From a virus: a stretch of DNA of 37,259 nucleotides. Every line of letters starts with the position of its first letter. The stretch's first letter is position 1. Of the stretch, positions 28,794-36,058 are shown piece after piece. Where the stretch lies: the IMG/VR virus record IMGVR_UViG_3300037502_002424, positions 1 to 37,259 of that record. One strand, 5' to 3'. The notes beneath the pieces were generated by a model. That model did no database searches. It saw nothing but the letters and a program-made list of their open reading frames with translations, and was not told the DNA's origin. The position numbers and the translations under genes were made by a program.

Positions 28794-28972
28794 TGGCCCG
28801 CCGTCTCAAGGTTACTGCCAGCCACGACCTCCCCGTGGCCAACTCCCCGGCGGCGGGCGCGCATGCTGCCGCCGGGGCTCTCTCTTCGCATACCGCCGCG
28901 CGACTACTCCCTGCGATGGCGGCCACCGCCCCGGCCCGAGTCCTCCCGATCTGGGCCGGGGCGCACTTCTGA
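28793..28972 (+). CDS. possible 59-residue protein containing a GC hairpin at its 3' end
   Basis: ATG 28793 overlaps the previous stop. Sequence is Ala-rich (MARRLKVTASHDLPVANSPA then AAAGALSSHTAARLLPAMAATAPARVLPIWAGAHF). The last third of the gene is the perfect hairpin at 28927-28963, which is unusual for a coding region and could mean that the ORF is fortuitous. Confidence 0.4.
   Translation: MARRLKVTASHDLPVANSPAAGAHAAAGALSSHTAARLLPAMAATAPARVLPIWAGAHF
28927..28963. terminator. GC hairpin in the early region
   Basis: A perfect 11-bp stem, CGCCCCGGCCC / GGGCCGGGGCG, with a 15-base loop. The stem core and pyrimidine-rich loop resemble those of 20755-20787. No T tract. It lies 37 bases before the start at 29001 and might limit early transcription until antitermination. 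Confidence 0.5.
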
Positions 28973-29000
28973 CATCAACCGCAACGCCGGAGGCGCGGTC

Positions 29001-29222
29001 ATGACGAAACCTCTGACGACGTTGCCCGTGGTGGCGTCGCTCCCCTTCGCGCATCTCGTGATGCGGCTCTGTGCGGTGCCCGGTGGCGGGGTAAGCTGTG
29101 GCCTGCAGTCGCAGGTCGAGGCGGCGGCAGGCAAGCCGGTCGAGTTCTGCGGGTTCGCGGATGCCGGGACGGCGCGCGAGCTGCGCGCGATCGCCGCCGC
29201 GATCGAGGGGGCCGCGCAATGA
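29001..29222 (+). CDS. small protein of unknown function
   Basis: A 73-residue protein with GGAGG seven bases before ATG 29001. It contains TTLPVVASLPFAHLVMRLCAVPGG and a helix GTARELRAIAAAIEGAAQ. Cys residues are at about 23, 32 and 50. No motif is recognised. The stop overlaps the next start as ATGA. Confidence 0.65.
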   Translation: MTKPLTTLPVVASLPFAHLVMRLCAVPGGGVSCGLQSQVEAAAGKPVEFCGFADAGTARELRAIAAAIEGAAQ

Positions 29223-29446
29223 CCGGGGCCGTCGGCGTGCGCAAGGGCTGGCCTGACGAGGAGATCCTGCATGCGCTCGACCTGCGCGATCACGAGGGCC
29301 TGACCTACGGCCAGATCGACAAGCGGATCGACCGCACGCGCAATTCCGTCATCGCCACCCTGCGCGGTGTCGACGCGACGACGGACAAGCATGACCCGGA
29401 CGGATTTCAGAACGGCACGATGCCGCGGGGATGGTGGCGCAGATGA
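29219..29446 (+). CDS. GcrA-like / sigma-like small HTH protein
   Basis: A 75-residue protein. WPDEEILHALDLRDHEGLTYGQIDKRIDRTRNSVIATLRGVD is a homeodomain-like HTH of the type found in GcrA and in RNA polymerase sigma region 4 (LTYGQIDKRIDRTRNSVI recognition helix). The end is Trp-rich (GWWRR). A transcription regulator of the early operon is likely. The ATGA overlap follows. Confidence 0.65.
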   Translation: MTGAVGVRKGWPDEEILHALDLRDHEGLTYGQIDKRIDRTRNSVIATLRGVDATTDKHDPDGFQNGTMPRGWWRR

Positions 29447-30279
29447 CGCTTCGCATGATCGACATCGGTGACCGCGAGGTCATGCCGGCAGAAGTTTCCC
29501 GGCGCCCCGAACTTGTCTGGCTGCGGATCGCCGACCTGCTGGTCGACGACCGCTATCAGCGCGAGCTGACCGACCGCAGCTGGCGGCAGATCGAGCGGAT
29601 CGCCAAGGCTTTCACTTGGTCGCACTTCTCGCCGGTGCTGGTGGCGCCGGTGGGCGACAAGTTCTCGATCATCGACGGCCAGCACCGGACGCATGCGGCG
29701 AAGCTCGTCGGTCTGACCGATGTTCCGGCCATGCTGCTCGACCTCGATGACGCCGGTCAGGCGCGGGCCTTCGCAGCCGTCAACGGGATGGCGACGGCCG
29801 TCTCGGCCGCGCAGGTCTATCGCGCGGCACTCCTCGCGGGGGAGCCTTGGGCGGTTGAGGCCGAGAAGTCGGTCGAGCGGGCCGGGGCGCAGCTCATGGC
29901 CTACAACGCATCGGCGGCCAACAAGAAGCCGGGCGAGGTTTATTGCGTCGGCTGGGTGCGCGAGCAGATCGAGGCCGGTCGCGGTGCGCTGCTGACCCGT
30001 GCGCTGGCGGCGATCACCGGGTCAGGCCAGCGCAATGACCTCTTCATCTGGTCCTACCCGTTCCTGAAGGCGTGGCTTCTGGCCCTGCGCAACGTGCCCA
30101 AGGCAAAGGGTGCGGACCTGTCGGCCTTCCTCGACGCCTACCCGCCCGCGCGTCTCGACAAGGCCGTCTACCTGCTCAAGCGGGGCGACGATCCGGAATT
30201 CAGGCTGCAGTCGCACGCGGCGCTGCTCGCCGATGCCCTGCAGGCAAGGCTCGAGGATTGGGTCGGAGGCCGGTCATGA
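29443..30279 (+). CDS. ParB/Srx-fold protein
   Basis: A 278-residue protein starting at ATG 29443 in an ATGA overlap; ATG 29431 is an alternative. The N-terminal 120 residues are a ParB-type domain: LVWLRIADLLVDDRYQRELT, then HFSPVLVAPVGDKFSIIDGQHRTHAAKLVGL, which holds the GQHRxxAA motif. The middle and C-terminal parts (about 120-278) are helical (AVNGMATAVSAAQVYRAALLAG; LFIWSYPFLKAWLLALRNV). There is no ParA in the window, so plasmid-type partition is unlikely. Probably DNA-binding or replication-linked, since it starts the block that ends in primase and helicase. Confidence 0.8.
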   Translation: MTLRMIDIGDREVMPAEVSRRPELVWLRIADLLVDDRYQRELTDRSWRQIERIAKAFTWSHFSPVLVAPVGDKFSIIDGQHRTHAAKLVGLTDVPAMLLDLDDAGQARAFAAVNGMATAVSAAQVYRAALLAGEPWAVEAEKSVERAGAQLMAYNASAANKKPGEVYCVGWVREQIEAGRGALLTRALAAITGSGQRNDLFIWSYPFLKAWLLALRNVPKAKGADLSAFLDAYPPARLDKAVYLLKRGDDPEFRLQSHAALLADALQARLEDWVGGRS

Positions 30280-30959
30280 AGGACATCCTGCAAGCTCTGG
30301 ATCGCGCACTCGAACGGGGCGAGGTCAAGCCCGCCCGGGCTCTGGACATCCGGGTCGCGCTGGAACGCGCCGCAGCCGAGGCTCTGCCCAAGCCTGTCAG
30401 TCTCTCCACGCCGCGGTTGCCGCGCATCGTCAGGCAAGAGGCCGCACCTGTCCGCGTCGCGGTGCGATCAAAACCCGCTCCTGCTGACCAGCCCGACGAG
30501 CGTCCGCTTCGCGGTCTGGCGCTGCGCGATGAAATGAACAAGCTGCGCGCGGCCGAGCCGGATCGCGAGCCGTGGCCCGATTCATGGTTCACCCATACCG
30601 ACGCGGGCGATGGCCATCGGTGCCTGCAGATGTGGGCGGAATGCCTGCGCATCTGTCTGGTCGAGGCGGCAGACCAGACCTGCAAGGATTACGAGGCGCA
30701 GGCCGCATGGGATGCCAAGCCCGAGAAGCTCCGCAAGGGCCCGCGCCCCATCGTGCGCAGCTCGTGGATCCGGACCAGCGACTTCATGCAGGTCTGTGCG
30801 CTGGCCGGGCTCGATGGTCAGGCCGTGCTCGACCGGGTCGCGCCGAAACTCGCAACGCACCTGGGAGCGGCCGAACTCGGCATGGCCCTCTCTGGCGCGG
30901 CGCGGCGCGGCTTCGCGAACACGCGCAGCAGCTTCGGTCATGCGGAGGATGCGGCATGA
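30276..30959 (+). CDS. early protein of unknown function
   Basis: A 228-residue protein starting at ATG 30276, overlapping the ParB-like stop. The first 90 residues are basic and Ala/Pro-rich. The second half has a helical region, CLQMWAECLRICLVEAADQTCKDYEAQAAWDAKPEKL, followed by SSWIRTSDFMQVCALAGLDGQAVLDRVAPKLATH, which resembles an HTH-like unit. Several Cys are spaced irregularly. Next to primase genes; a role in replication is possible but not shown. Confidence 0.65.
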   Translation: MKDILQALDRALERGEVKPARALDIRVALERAAAEALPKPVSLSTPRLPRIVRQEAAPVRVAVRSKPAPADQPDERPLRGLALRDEMNKLRAAEPDREPWPDSWFTHTDAGDGHRCLQMWAECLRICLVEAADQTCKDYEAQAAWDAKPEKLRKGPRPIVRSSWIRTSDFMQVCALAGLDGQAVLDRVAPKLATHLGAAELGMALSGAARRGFANTRSSFGHAEDAA

Positions 30960-31285
30960 GCGACCGGGGCGCATCCATCGACCGGGCGATCCTTGCGACG
31001 GCGACGGCCTATGTTCTGTCGCCCCATGGCACCGGCGCGCGACCAATCCTGAGCGAGCGGCTTGTGCAGCTCTGCAGCCTTCGCGCCCAGCAAAACAGGT
31101 TCGATGACATTGCCGAGCCGACCGACCTCGGCGCGGTGATCACCGCCGCGGCGCGGACCTGCGGCATGATGGGCAGCGCCGCCTCGCTCGGCGATCCTGA
31201 ATTCTACCTGCGCACCGCCCTGCAGCGTTATTTTGCCGGGCAGTCGCAGCGCCTCGCTGAAACCCTCGGTCTTGTGGGGGCGTGA
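30956..31285 (+). CDS. early protein of unknown function
   Basis: A 109-residue protein in an ATGA overlap with the gene before. Mostly helical (IDRAILATATAYVLSPHGTG; LSERLVQLCSLRAQQNRF; FYLRTALQRYFAGQSQRLAETLGL), with AARTCGMMGSAASLG between. No motif is recognised. Its stop overlaps the start of the next gene. Confidence 0.6.
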   Translation: MSDRGASIDRAILATATAYVLSPHGTGARPILSERLVQLCSLRAQQNRFDDIAEPTDLGAVITAAARTCGMMGSAASLGDPEFYLRTALQRYFAGQSQRLAETLGLVGA

Positions 31286-31647
31286 TGAAGGACGTCTCAG
31301 AATTCAGCAATGTTTGCACTTACATCCGCGCCCTTGCTTGGCTCAGCCACCCGATGGCTGCCGAGTTGCGACCGAGATTGGCCGATCTTCAGAACGGGCC
31401 GACTGAAATCTACTGGTCAAAGCTTAAGCAGGTTTGCGCCCGTCTTGATGGTGGTGACTTTGAGGGGGTGCTGACAGACGACATCGCGACCGCAGGCGAA
31501 ATTGTTCATCTTGTCCGATCAAGCACAGCACCGGACTGGCAGGTGGCTTCTCACTGCGCGAGACTCGCCCGCCGGTACCAACAGAAAGCGGCCGAGAATG
31601 TAGTTTGTGAATTCTCACTGCGATCTTTGGCGCGGTTCAGATCATGA
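31285..31647 (+). CDS. lower-GC early protein of unknown function
   Basis: A 120-residue protein starting at ATG 31285 (TGATG overlap; GTG 31282 possible). Helical: NVCTYIRALAWLSHPMAAELRPRLADL; IYWSKLKQVCARLDGG; VASHCARLARRYQQKAAENVVCEFSLRSLARF. Codon use is visibly more AT-rich than in its neighbours (for example AAT GTT TGC ACT TAC), which suggests recent acquisition. Function unknown. Confidence 0.65.
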   Translation: MKDVSEFSNVCTYIRALAWLSHPMAAELRPRLADLQNGPTEIYWSKLKQVCARLDGGDFEGVLTDDIATAGEIVHLVRSSTAPDWQVASHCARLARRYQQKAAENVVCEFSLRSLARFRS

Positions 31648-31826
31648 AACACTGGTCCGATGAAACCCGCTGGCAGTCGCTGACCGAGATCGTCGCCGGT
31701 CTCAAGGCCAAGGCCGAAGCCGCCTATCGCGAAGGGCGCGACGCGGATGCGGATGCCGCGCATGACGAACTGACCTCGGTCGAGCATCGGCTACGCATGG
31801 CAGAGCGGAGGGCGCGCCGTGCGTGA
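31644..31826 (+). CDS. 60-residue charged helical protein
   Basis: A short, highly charged protein: MKHWSDETRWQSLTEIVAGL, then KAKAEAAYREGRDADADAAHDELTSVEHRLRMAERRARRA. It reads as a single long helix, with acidic and basic residues alternating. It ends inside the primase start (8-base overlap). A possible primase partner, by position only. Confidence 0.55.
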   Translation: MKHWSDETRWQSLTEIVAGLKAKAEAAYREGRDADADAAHDELTSVEHRLRMAERRARRA

Positions 31827-32952
31827 CGATGCCCGCCTCGCTGAGGCCAAGCTCATTCCGATTATGGAGATTGCCGCGCGGCTGGACATCGCTGACCTCA
31901 AGCGTGGCGGCCGGGAATGGGTCGGGCCCTGCCCGGTCTGTGGCGGGCGGGATCGGTTCGGCATCAACCCCGACAAGGGCGTCTGGAACTGCCGCCACTG
32001 CGGCGCGGGCGATGGCATCAAGCTCGTCAGCCATGTCCTCGGCTGCGATTTCAAGGGCGCGCTGTCCTGGCTGATGGGCGAGGCGGGCGTCGATCTGGAC
32101 CCTGTAGAGGCAGCGCGCCGGAAAGCCGAGGCCGCCAAGAAGGACGCGGCGCGGCAGGCGGCGGCCGAGAAGGCGCGGGCCCGTGCCATCGCGCAGGCGC
32201 GCGACATCTGGAACGGATGCAGGCCCGCCGCCGGGACGCCGGTTTCGGCCTATCTGCGGTTGCGCGGCCTGCCCGCGTGGCTGGCCGATGCACCGCCGCC
32301 TGCGCTGCGGTTTCACCCGGCGCTGCCCTACATGGTGCCGGGCCCCGACGGGCGGTCCTATGTCGAAATTCACCGCGGGCCTGCGATGGTCGCCGGATGC
32401 CTTGCCCGCGACGGGCGGCTGAGTGCCGTGCATCGGACCTGGCTGGACCTGACCCGCGCGAAGGGCAAAGCCAAGATCCGGCACAATGGCGAAGAGATGC
32501 CGGCCAAGAAGATATGGGGGTCGAAAAAGGGCGCCGCGATCCGCCTGACCCATGCGCGCGGCGACGGCTTTGACACGCTGGTCATGGGCGAGGGGATCGA
32601 GACGACGCTCACCGCCTGCGCCGCCGACAGCTATCCGGGCGCCGCCTATTGGGCCGGGGTCGACCTCGGCAACATGAGCGGGCAGCGGATCATCCGCGGC
32701 GACGGCATGAAGTTCGCCGGAATCCCCGACCTCGAGGACAAGGACGCCTTCCTGCCGCCGCCCTGGGTCGAGTGGCTGGTCTTTATACAGGACGGCGATT
32801 CCGATCCGCAGCTGACCCGCGCGAAGCTCTTGGCCGGGCTGCGGCGAGCCAAGGCGCATTCGCGTCGGCTGCAGCGCATCTCGATCGTGCACGCGGGCGA
32901 GGGGCGCGACCTCAATGATCTAGTGATGGAGGAGGTGGCCGATGCCGCATGA
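31819..32952 (+). CDS. P4-type primase: zinc ribbon plus Toprim
   Basis: A 377-residue primase starting at GTG 31819. Residues 35-70 hold a zinc ribbon of the Prim_Zn_Ribbon type (CPVCGGRDRFGINPDKGVWNCRHCGAGDG), which reads template DNA. A helical linker (about 90-135, VEAARRKAEAAKKDAARQAAAEKARARA) follows. The Toprim domain includes VMGEGIETTLTA (catalytic Glu, about 255-266), GVDLGNM, and FIQDGDSDPQ (about 315-324), the acidic metal-binding motif. It would synthesise RNA primers at the phage origin. The helicase part is not fused but lies downstream as a separate gene, with three small genes between. Confidence 0.85.
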   Translation: MRDDARLAEAKLIPIMEIAARLDIADLKRGGREWVGPCPVCGGRDRFGINPDKGVWNCRHCGAGDGIKLVSHVLGCDFKGALSWLMGEAGVDLDPVEAARRKAEAAKKDAARQAAAEKARARAIAQARDIWNGCRPAAGTPVSAYLRLRGLPAWLADAPPPALRFHPALPYMVPGPDGRSYVEIHRGPAMVAGCLARDGRLSAVHRTWLDLTRAKGKAKIRHNGEEMPAKKIWGSKKGAAIRLTHARGDGFDTLVMGEGIETTLTACAADSYPGAAYWAGVDLGNMSGQRIIRGDGMKFAGIPDLEDKDAFLPPPWVEWLVFIQDGDSDPQLTRAKLLAGLRRAKAHSRRLQRISIVHAGEGRDLNDLVMEEVADAA

Positions 32953-33115
32953 TCGCGATCCGTTTCGAAGGCTGTCTGCCCGGGAGGTGCCGGACTCGGC
33001 GCGCTATTCGAATTCCGAACGGCGGATGGATGACGACGCGGCCCTGCGCGCGCAGCGCAAGGCGCAGGAGGCAGCGCTGCAGCGGGCGCAGCAAAAGGGG
33101 AAGTCCAGCCGATGA
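32942..33115 (+). CDS. 57-residue basic/charged protein
   Basis: A short gene from ATG 32942 overlapping the primase stop by 11 bases and the next ATG as ATGA. It is highly charged: PHDRDPFRRLSAREVPDSAR, then ERRMDDDAALRAQRKAQEAALQRAQQKGKSSR. A single helix of Ala, Gln and Arg suggests a nucleic-acid or protein-binding peptide. Function unknown. Confidence 0.6.
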   Translation: MPHDRDPFRRLSAREVPDSARYSNSERRMDDDAALRAQRKAQEAALQRAQQKGKSSR

Positions 33116-33597
33116 GCATCATCACAGCATGGGAGGCCACGTTCACCCGTCGCTGGCATCGACATGCCCATCTGGCCGACACGGTCGACCCGATCGCGGC
33201 GCATCAGGGCCGGGTGGCGCTGCTGGCGCTGATGCTTTTCCCGCGCGAGCACGCGCTGCACCGGGCGGCGATCATGCACGACATGGGCGAGGCGGCGGTC
33301 GGCGATGTGCCTAACCCGGTCAAGAATGCCAATCCGGACCTAAAGGCGGCGCTTGACAGGATCGAGGGCGAGGCCATGCAGAAGATGGGCCTGCCTGCGG
33401 TGTCGATGGATGACCGGGATCGCGACATGCTGCGCCTTTGCGACAAGCTCGACGCGATCCTCTGGGCGCGCCATCACAAGCCCGAGCTGATGGATGAGCC
33501 CGGCTGGAAGGGCGATCTGGCGGAGGTGCGCGGGCTAATGTGGCGCCTCGGCGTCGGCGACCGGATCAGCGGCATTCTCGGGTGGGCGCCACGATGA
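33112..33597 (+). CDS. HD-domain phosphohydrolase, YfbR-like
   Basis: A 161-residue HD-domain protein similar to E. coli YfbR (dNMP 5'-nucleotidase). Visible residues: RHAHLADTVDPIAAHQGRVALLALML (His of helix 2), MHDMGEAAVGDVPNPVK (the His-Asp pair and the E-GD-P-K motif, about 55-71), and LCDKLDAILWA (second Asp, about 108-118). The metal-binding set is complete, so it is probably active, hydrolysing a deoxynucleotide. In phages such enzymes shift nucleotide pools, for example by removing competing dNTPs. Lies between primase and helicase. Confidence 0.8.
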   Translation: MSIITAWEATFTRRWHRHAHLADTVDPIAAHQGRVALLALMLFPREHALHRAAIMHDMGEAAVGDVPNPVKNANPDLKAALDRIEGEAMQKMGLPAVSMDDRDRDMLRLCDKLDAILWARHHKPELMDEPGWKGDLAEVRGLMWRLGVGDRISGILGWAPR

Positions 33598-33848
33598 GCG
33601 GCCCGATCGTCAGCTATCGCGGTGTCAGTGTCCGGGCGGCGCCTTGGGAGACGCCGGTCAAGCGTGCGGTCGACCCGGTTTCGTCGGTGATTGCCCCCGT
33701 CTCAGTCCCGCCAGCGCCCGGTCACTGCCGCTTTCCGGGCTGCGGCCAGGCCATCCGGCGCGACAATTATCAGGGGCTTTGCCGGTCTCACTCTCATGCG
33801 AGGGGCTACTGCGCCTGCGTCCAATGTCAGCGGAAAGGGCACAAATGA
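33594..33848 (+). CDS. small zinc-binding protein
   Basis: An 84-residue protein with a C-terminal cluster of Cys and His: HCRFPGCGQAI, LCRSHSHARGYC, then ACVQCQRKGHK. The spacing suggests a zinc fold, of the type found in small phage DNA-binding proteins. The N-terminal 35 residues are Pro- and Val-rich. It overlaps the HD gene and helicase by 4 bases each. Possible helper in replication. Confidence 0.65.
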   Translation: MSGPIVSYRGVSVRAAPWETPVKRAVDPVSSVIAPVSVPPAPGHCRFPGCGQAIRRDNYQGLCRSHSHARGYCACVQCQRKGHK

Positions 33849-35707
33849 CCGACCCACTCGATCCAGTCCGGCGCGTGATGGCAGAGCCTGAGGATGTCGA
33901 CATGGGCGGCGTGCCATCGGCCGATGAGTTTCCCGACGACGATCCCGGGCCAGAGATGGGCGACGGGTGGGAGCCGGATTTCGACGGGCCCGATGGTCCG
34001 CCGCCAGAACCGCCCGAGGATGGCGATCGCGAGCGACACGTCGCGGCGGCGGCCTTCCCTCTGAACGACATCGGCAATGGCAAGCGATTTGCGACCTACT
34101 TCGGTGAGGACGTGATGTCAGTGCCGCGCGTCGGCTGGTTTTCATGGGATTCGACCCGGTGGGCCAAGGACGTCGACAAGATCGCCGTCCGCACGCGGGC
34201 GCAGAAAGTCAGCGATCTTATGTTGCGCGAGATCGAGCACATGGCCGTCGAGCCATGGGAAAAGAAGCGGTTGGACGAGCTGCCTGCGGCGATCGCGGCG
34301 GCCAAGGGCCTCGAGGCTCAGAGTCGGACGCCGGAGCAGGATGCAGAGCTGGACAAGCTTTGGGCGAAGGTTCGCGCGGGCGAGGCGCTGAAGAAGGAGG
34401 TATCGCGCCGCAAGGGTGAATATCGGCGCTTTGCCAAATCGACAGGCAACACGGGCAAGATCGAGGCGATGCTGACCGAGGCGTCGATCGGTCTGAGCAG
34501 ACCGCTCGAGGCGCTCGATTCCGACCCGATCGCAGTCAACACGCTTTCGGGCACCCTGAAGTTCTGCGTCAGTGGCCCGAGCGAGCACGGGGACACGCCC
34601 GTTGCATCGGTTGTCCTGGCTCCCCACGATCGCGCCGATCTGCTGACAAAGTGCATGGCGGTCCATTACGACCCCGAGGCCAAAGCACCGCTATTCGACA
34701 GCTTCCTGCAGCGGATCATGCCTGACCCGGAAATGCGGAGATTCCTGCAGCGGTCTTTCGGCCTGTCCATGACAGCCCGCCTCGAGCAGCGGATCTGGTT
34801 CTTCTACGGCCACGGTGCCAACGGCAAGTCCGTGCTGGTCGACCTGATGGCGCGCATGCTCGGCGACTATGCGGCAACCGCCAAGATCGAGACGCTGACG
34901 GGCCAGACGAAGCGCAGCGGGGCTGATGCCACTCCGGACCTCATCCCGCTCATGGGCGCGCGCATGGTGCGGGCCTCGGAGCCTGAACAGGGCGAGCGGC
35001 TGAAGGAGGGCATCATCAAGGAGCTGACCGGCGGCGAACCGATCCTGGTGCGCGCGCTGCATTCTGACTTCATCGAGGTGCATCCGGTCTTCAAGCTCTT
35101 TATCTCGGGCAACCACAAGCCTGAGATCCGCGGCACCGACGACGGGATCTGGCGCCGCGTGCTGATGGTGCTCTTCGACGTCCAGATACCGGAGCGAGAG
35201 CGGGATCCGGACCTGGGCAAGAAGCTCTACCTTGAAGCGCCCGGGATCCTGAACTGGATGATCGAGGGCCTGCTGTCCTATCTCGAGGTCGGGCTGCAGG
35301 TGCCGCAACAGGTGCAGGATGCCACGCAGGCTTATCGCGAGGAAAACGACCCGATCGGGATGTTCCTCGACGCCTGCTGCGAGGTGACGGGCGATGCGGG
35401 CACGTTCACCCGCTCGGCCGAGCTGACAGACGCGTTCAACTTCTGGACCGCCGCAGAGCAGGGCAGCACGCAATGGTCGGGTCGACAGTTCCAGATGAAG
35501 CTGAAGGACAAGGCCGAGCGATGGCGGGATCCGCGCACCGGCCTTTCGTTCATCTGCTCCAAGCGATCGGTCTCCGGCTATCAGGGGCTCGCACTCACTG
35601 CAATGTTCCGGCAGCGGATGGCCAACGCGATCGCTGAGGGGAAGTGGAAGCGCGCGCCTGGCACAGGTTCCAGCGGTGAAGAGGTGCCCGATGCGGCCGA
35701 CTTCTGA
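33845..35707 (+). CDS. D5/P4-type replicative helicase
   Basis: A 620-residue superfamily 3-type helicase of the phage/plasmid primase P4 C-terminal family. The first 75 residues are acidic and disordered (DDDPGPEMGDGWEPDFDGPD). The D5 N-terminal domain, about 80-300, follows. Walker A is FYGHGANGKSVL at about 320-331, then LMGARMVRASEPEQGERLKEG (Walker B-type region) and FKLFISGNHKPEIRGTDDGIWRRV, in which the Asn is sensor 1 and the Arg an arginine finger. It would unwind phage DNA at the origin. The next 420 bp hold the iteron region. Confidence 0.9.
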   Translation: MTDPLDPVRRVMAEPEDVDMGGVPSADEFPDDDPGPEMGDGWEPDFDGPDGPPPEPPEDGDRERHVAAAAFPLNDIGNGKRFATYFGEDVMSVPRVGWFSWDSTRWAKDVDKIAVRTRAQKVSDLMLREIEHMAVEPWEKKRLDELPAAIAAAKGLEAQSRTPEQDAELDKLWAKVRAGEALKKEVSRRKGEYRRFAKSTGNTGKIEAMLTEASIGLSRPLEALDSDPIAVNTLSGTLKFCVSGPSEHGDTPVASVVLAPHDRADLLTKCMAVHYDPEAKAPLFDSFLQRIMPDPEMRRFLQRSFGLSMTARLEQRIWFFYGHGANGKSVLVDLMARMLGDYAATAKIETLTGQTKRSGADATPDLIPLMGARMVRASEPEQGERLKEGIIKELTGGEPILVRALHSDFIEVHPVFKLFISGNHKPEIRGTDDGIWRRVLMVLFDVQIPERERDPDLGKKLYLEAPGILNWMIEGLLSYLEVGLQVPQQVQDATQAYREENDPIGMFLDACCEVTGDAGTFTRSAELTDAFNFWTAAEQGSTQWSGRQFQMKLKDKAERWRDPRTGLSFICSKRSVSGYQGLALTAMFRQRMANAIAEGKWKRAPGTGSSGEEVPDAADF

Positions 35708-35891
35708 CCGTCAGTCCCGGTCCCCCACCTTTGATCTTGCGGGAGGAATGGGAGCTTCTCCCGCTGGCAGGGAGGATGATGGGAGGTTCGGGGTGTGGGG
35801 ATTGTGTTTCAGGATCAGGGCCTTAGGGCTGCTATGGCAGCATAGGGAGGAAGTTTGGCAGGTAATGCGCGCGCGCGATGTTGGACGGTGA
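35691..35891 (+). CDS. possible small protein overlapping the origin region
   Basis: A 66-residue ORF overlapping the helicase 3' end by 17 bases (ATG 35691). MRPTSDRQSRSPTFDLAGGM looks natural, but the middle codes for parts of the repeats (GGASPAGREDDGRFGVWG), and the end falls in the inverted repeat. It may be real with a cis-acting role overlapped, or fortuitous. No family recognised. Confidence 0.3.
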   Translation: MRPTSDRQSRSPTFDLAGGMGASPAGREDDGRFGVWGLCFRIRALGLLWQHREEVWQVMRARDVGR

Positions 35892-35943
35892 TCTGCAGGA
35901 CAATCACTCTCTACGCATTACCCCTGAAACTTCCTCCCTATGC
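35840..35943. repeat. 30-bp inverted repeat around a 44-bp loop
   Basis: The arm 35840-35869 matches the reverse complement of 35914-35943 at 26 of 30 bases. The outer 17 bases (35840-35856 against 35927-35943) are perfect, and the inner nine (GGTAATGCG) also match. Each arm contains one GGGAGGAAGT iteron. In single-stranded DNA or RNA this would form a long hairpin. Confidence 0.8.
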
Positions 35944-36007
35944 TCCCTATGCTCCCTTCTCAAAAAAAGAACATCGACAATTCAAAAGGTTAGAGAGAGG
36001 CCGATAT

Positions 36008-36058
36008 GGGAGGAAGTGGGAGGAACATGGGAGGAAGTCTGGCTCAATGGGAGGAAGT
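36008..36058 (+). repeat. four phased iterons
   Basis: GGGAGGAAGT at 36008, 36029 and 36049 and GGGAGGAACA at 36018, each preceded by T. Start-to-start distances are 10, 11 and 20 bp, about one, one and two helical turns, so a bound protein would line up on one face of the DNA. The spacing is not that of a coding repeat (not a multiple of three). Confidence 0.8.

Noticed and set aside
29443-30279. Plasmid partition system (phage-plasmid)
   Set aside because: The ParB-like protein has no ParA neighbour and an integrase is present, so partition is not supported.
31702-32892. 396-codon minus-strand ORF opposite the primase
   Set aside because: The plus strand encodes a clear primase with zinc ribbon and Toprim motifs; the reverse frame is shadow.
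33112-33597. Z-genome (2-aminoadenine) system based on the HD protein
   Set aside because: No PurZ-like synthetase or matching polymerase in the window, so a base-replacement pathway is not supported.
36008-36058. CRISPR array from the short repeats near 36 kb
   Set aside because: Repeat units are about 10 bases with 0-10 base gaps, unlike CRISPR repeats and spacers, and no cas gene is present.
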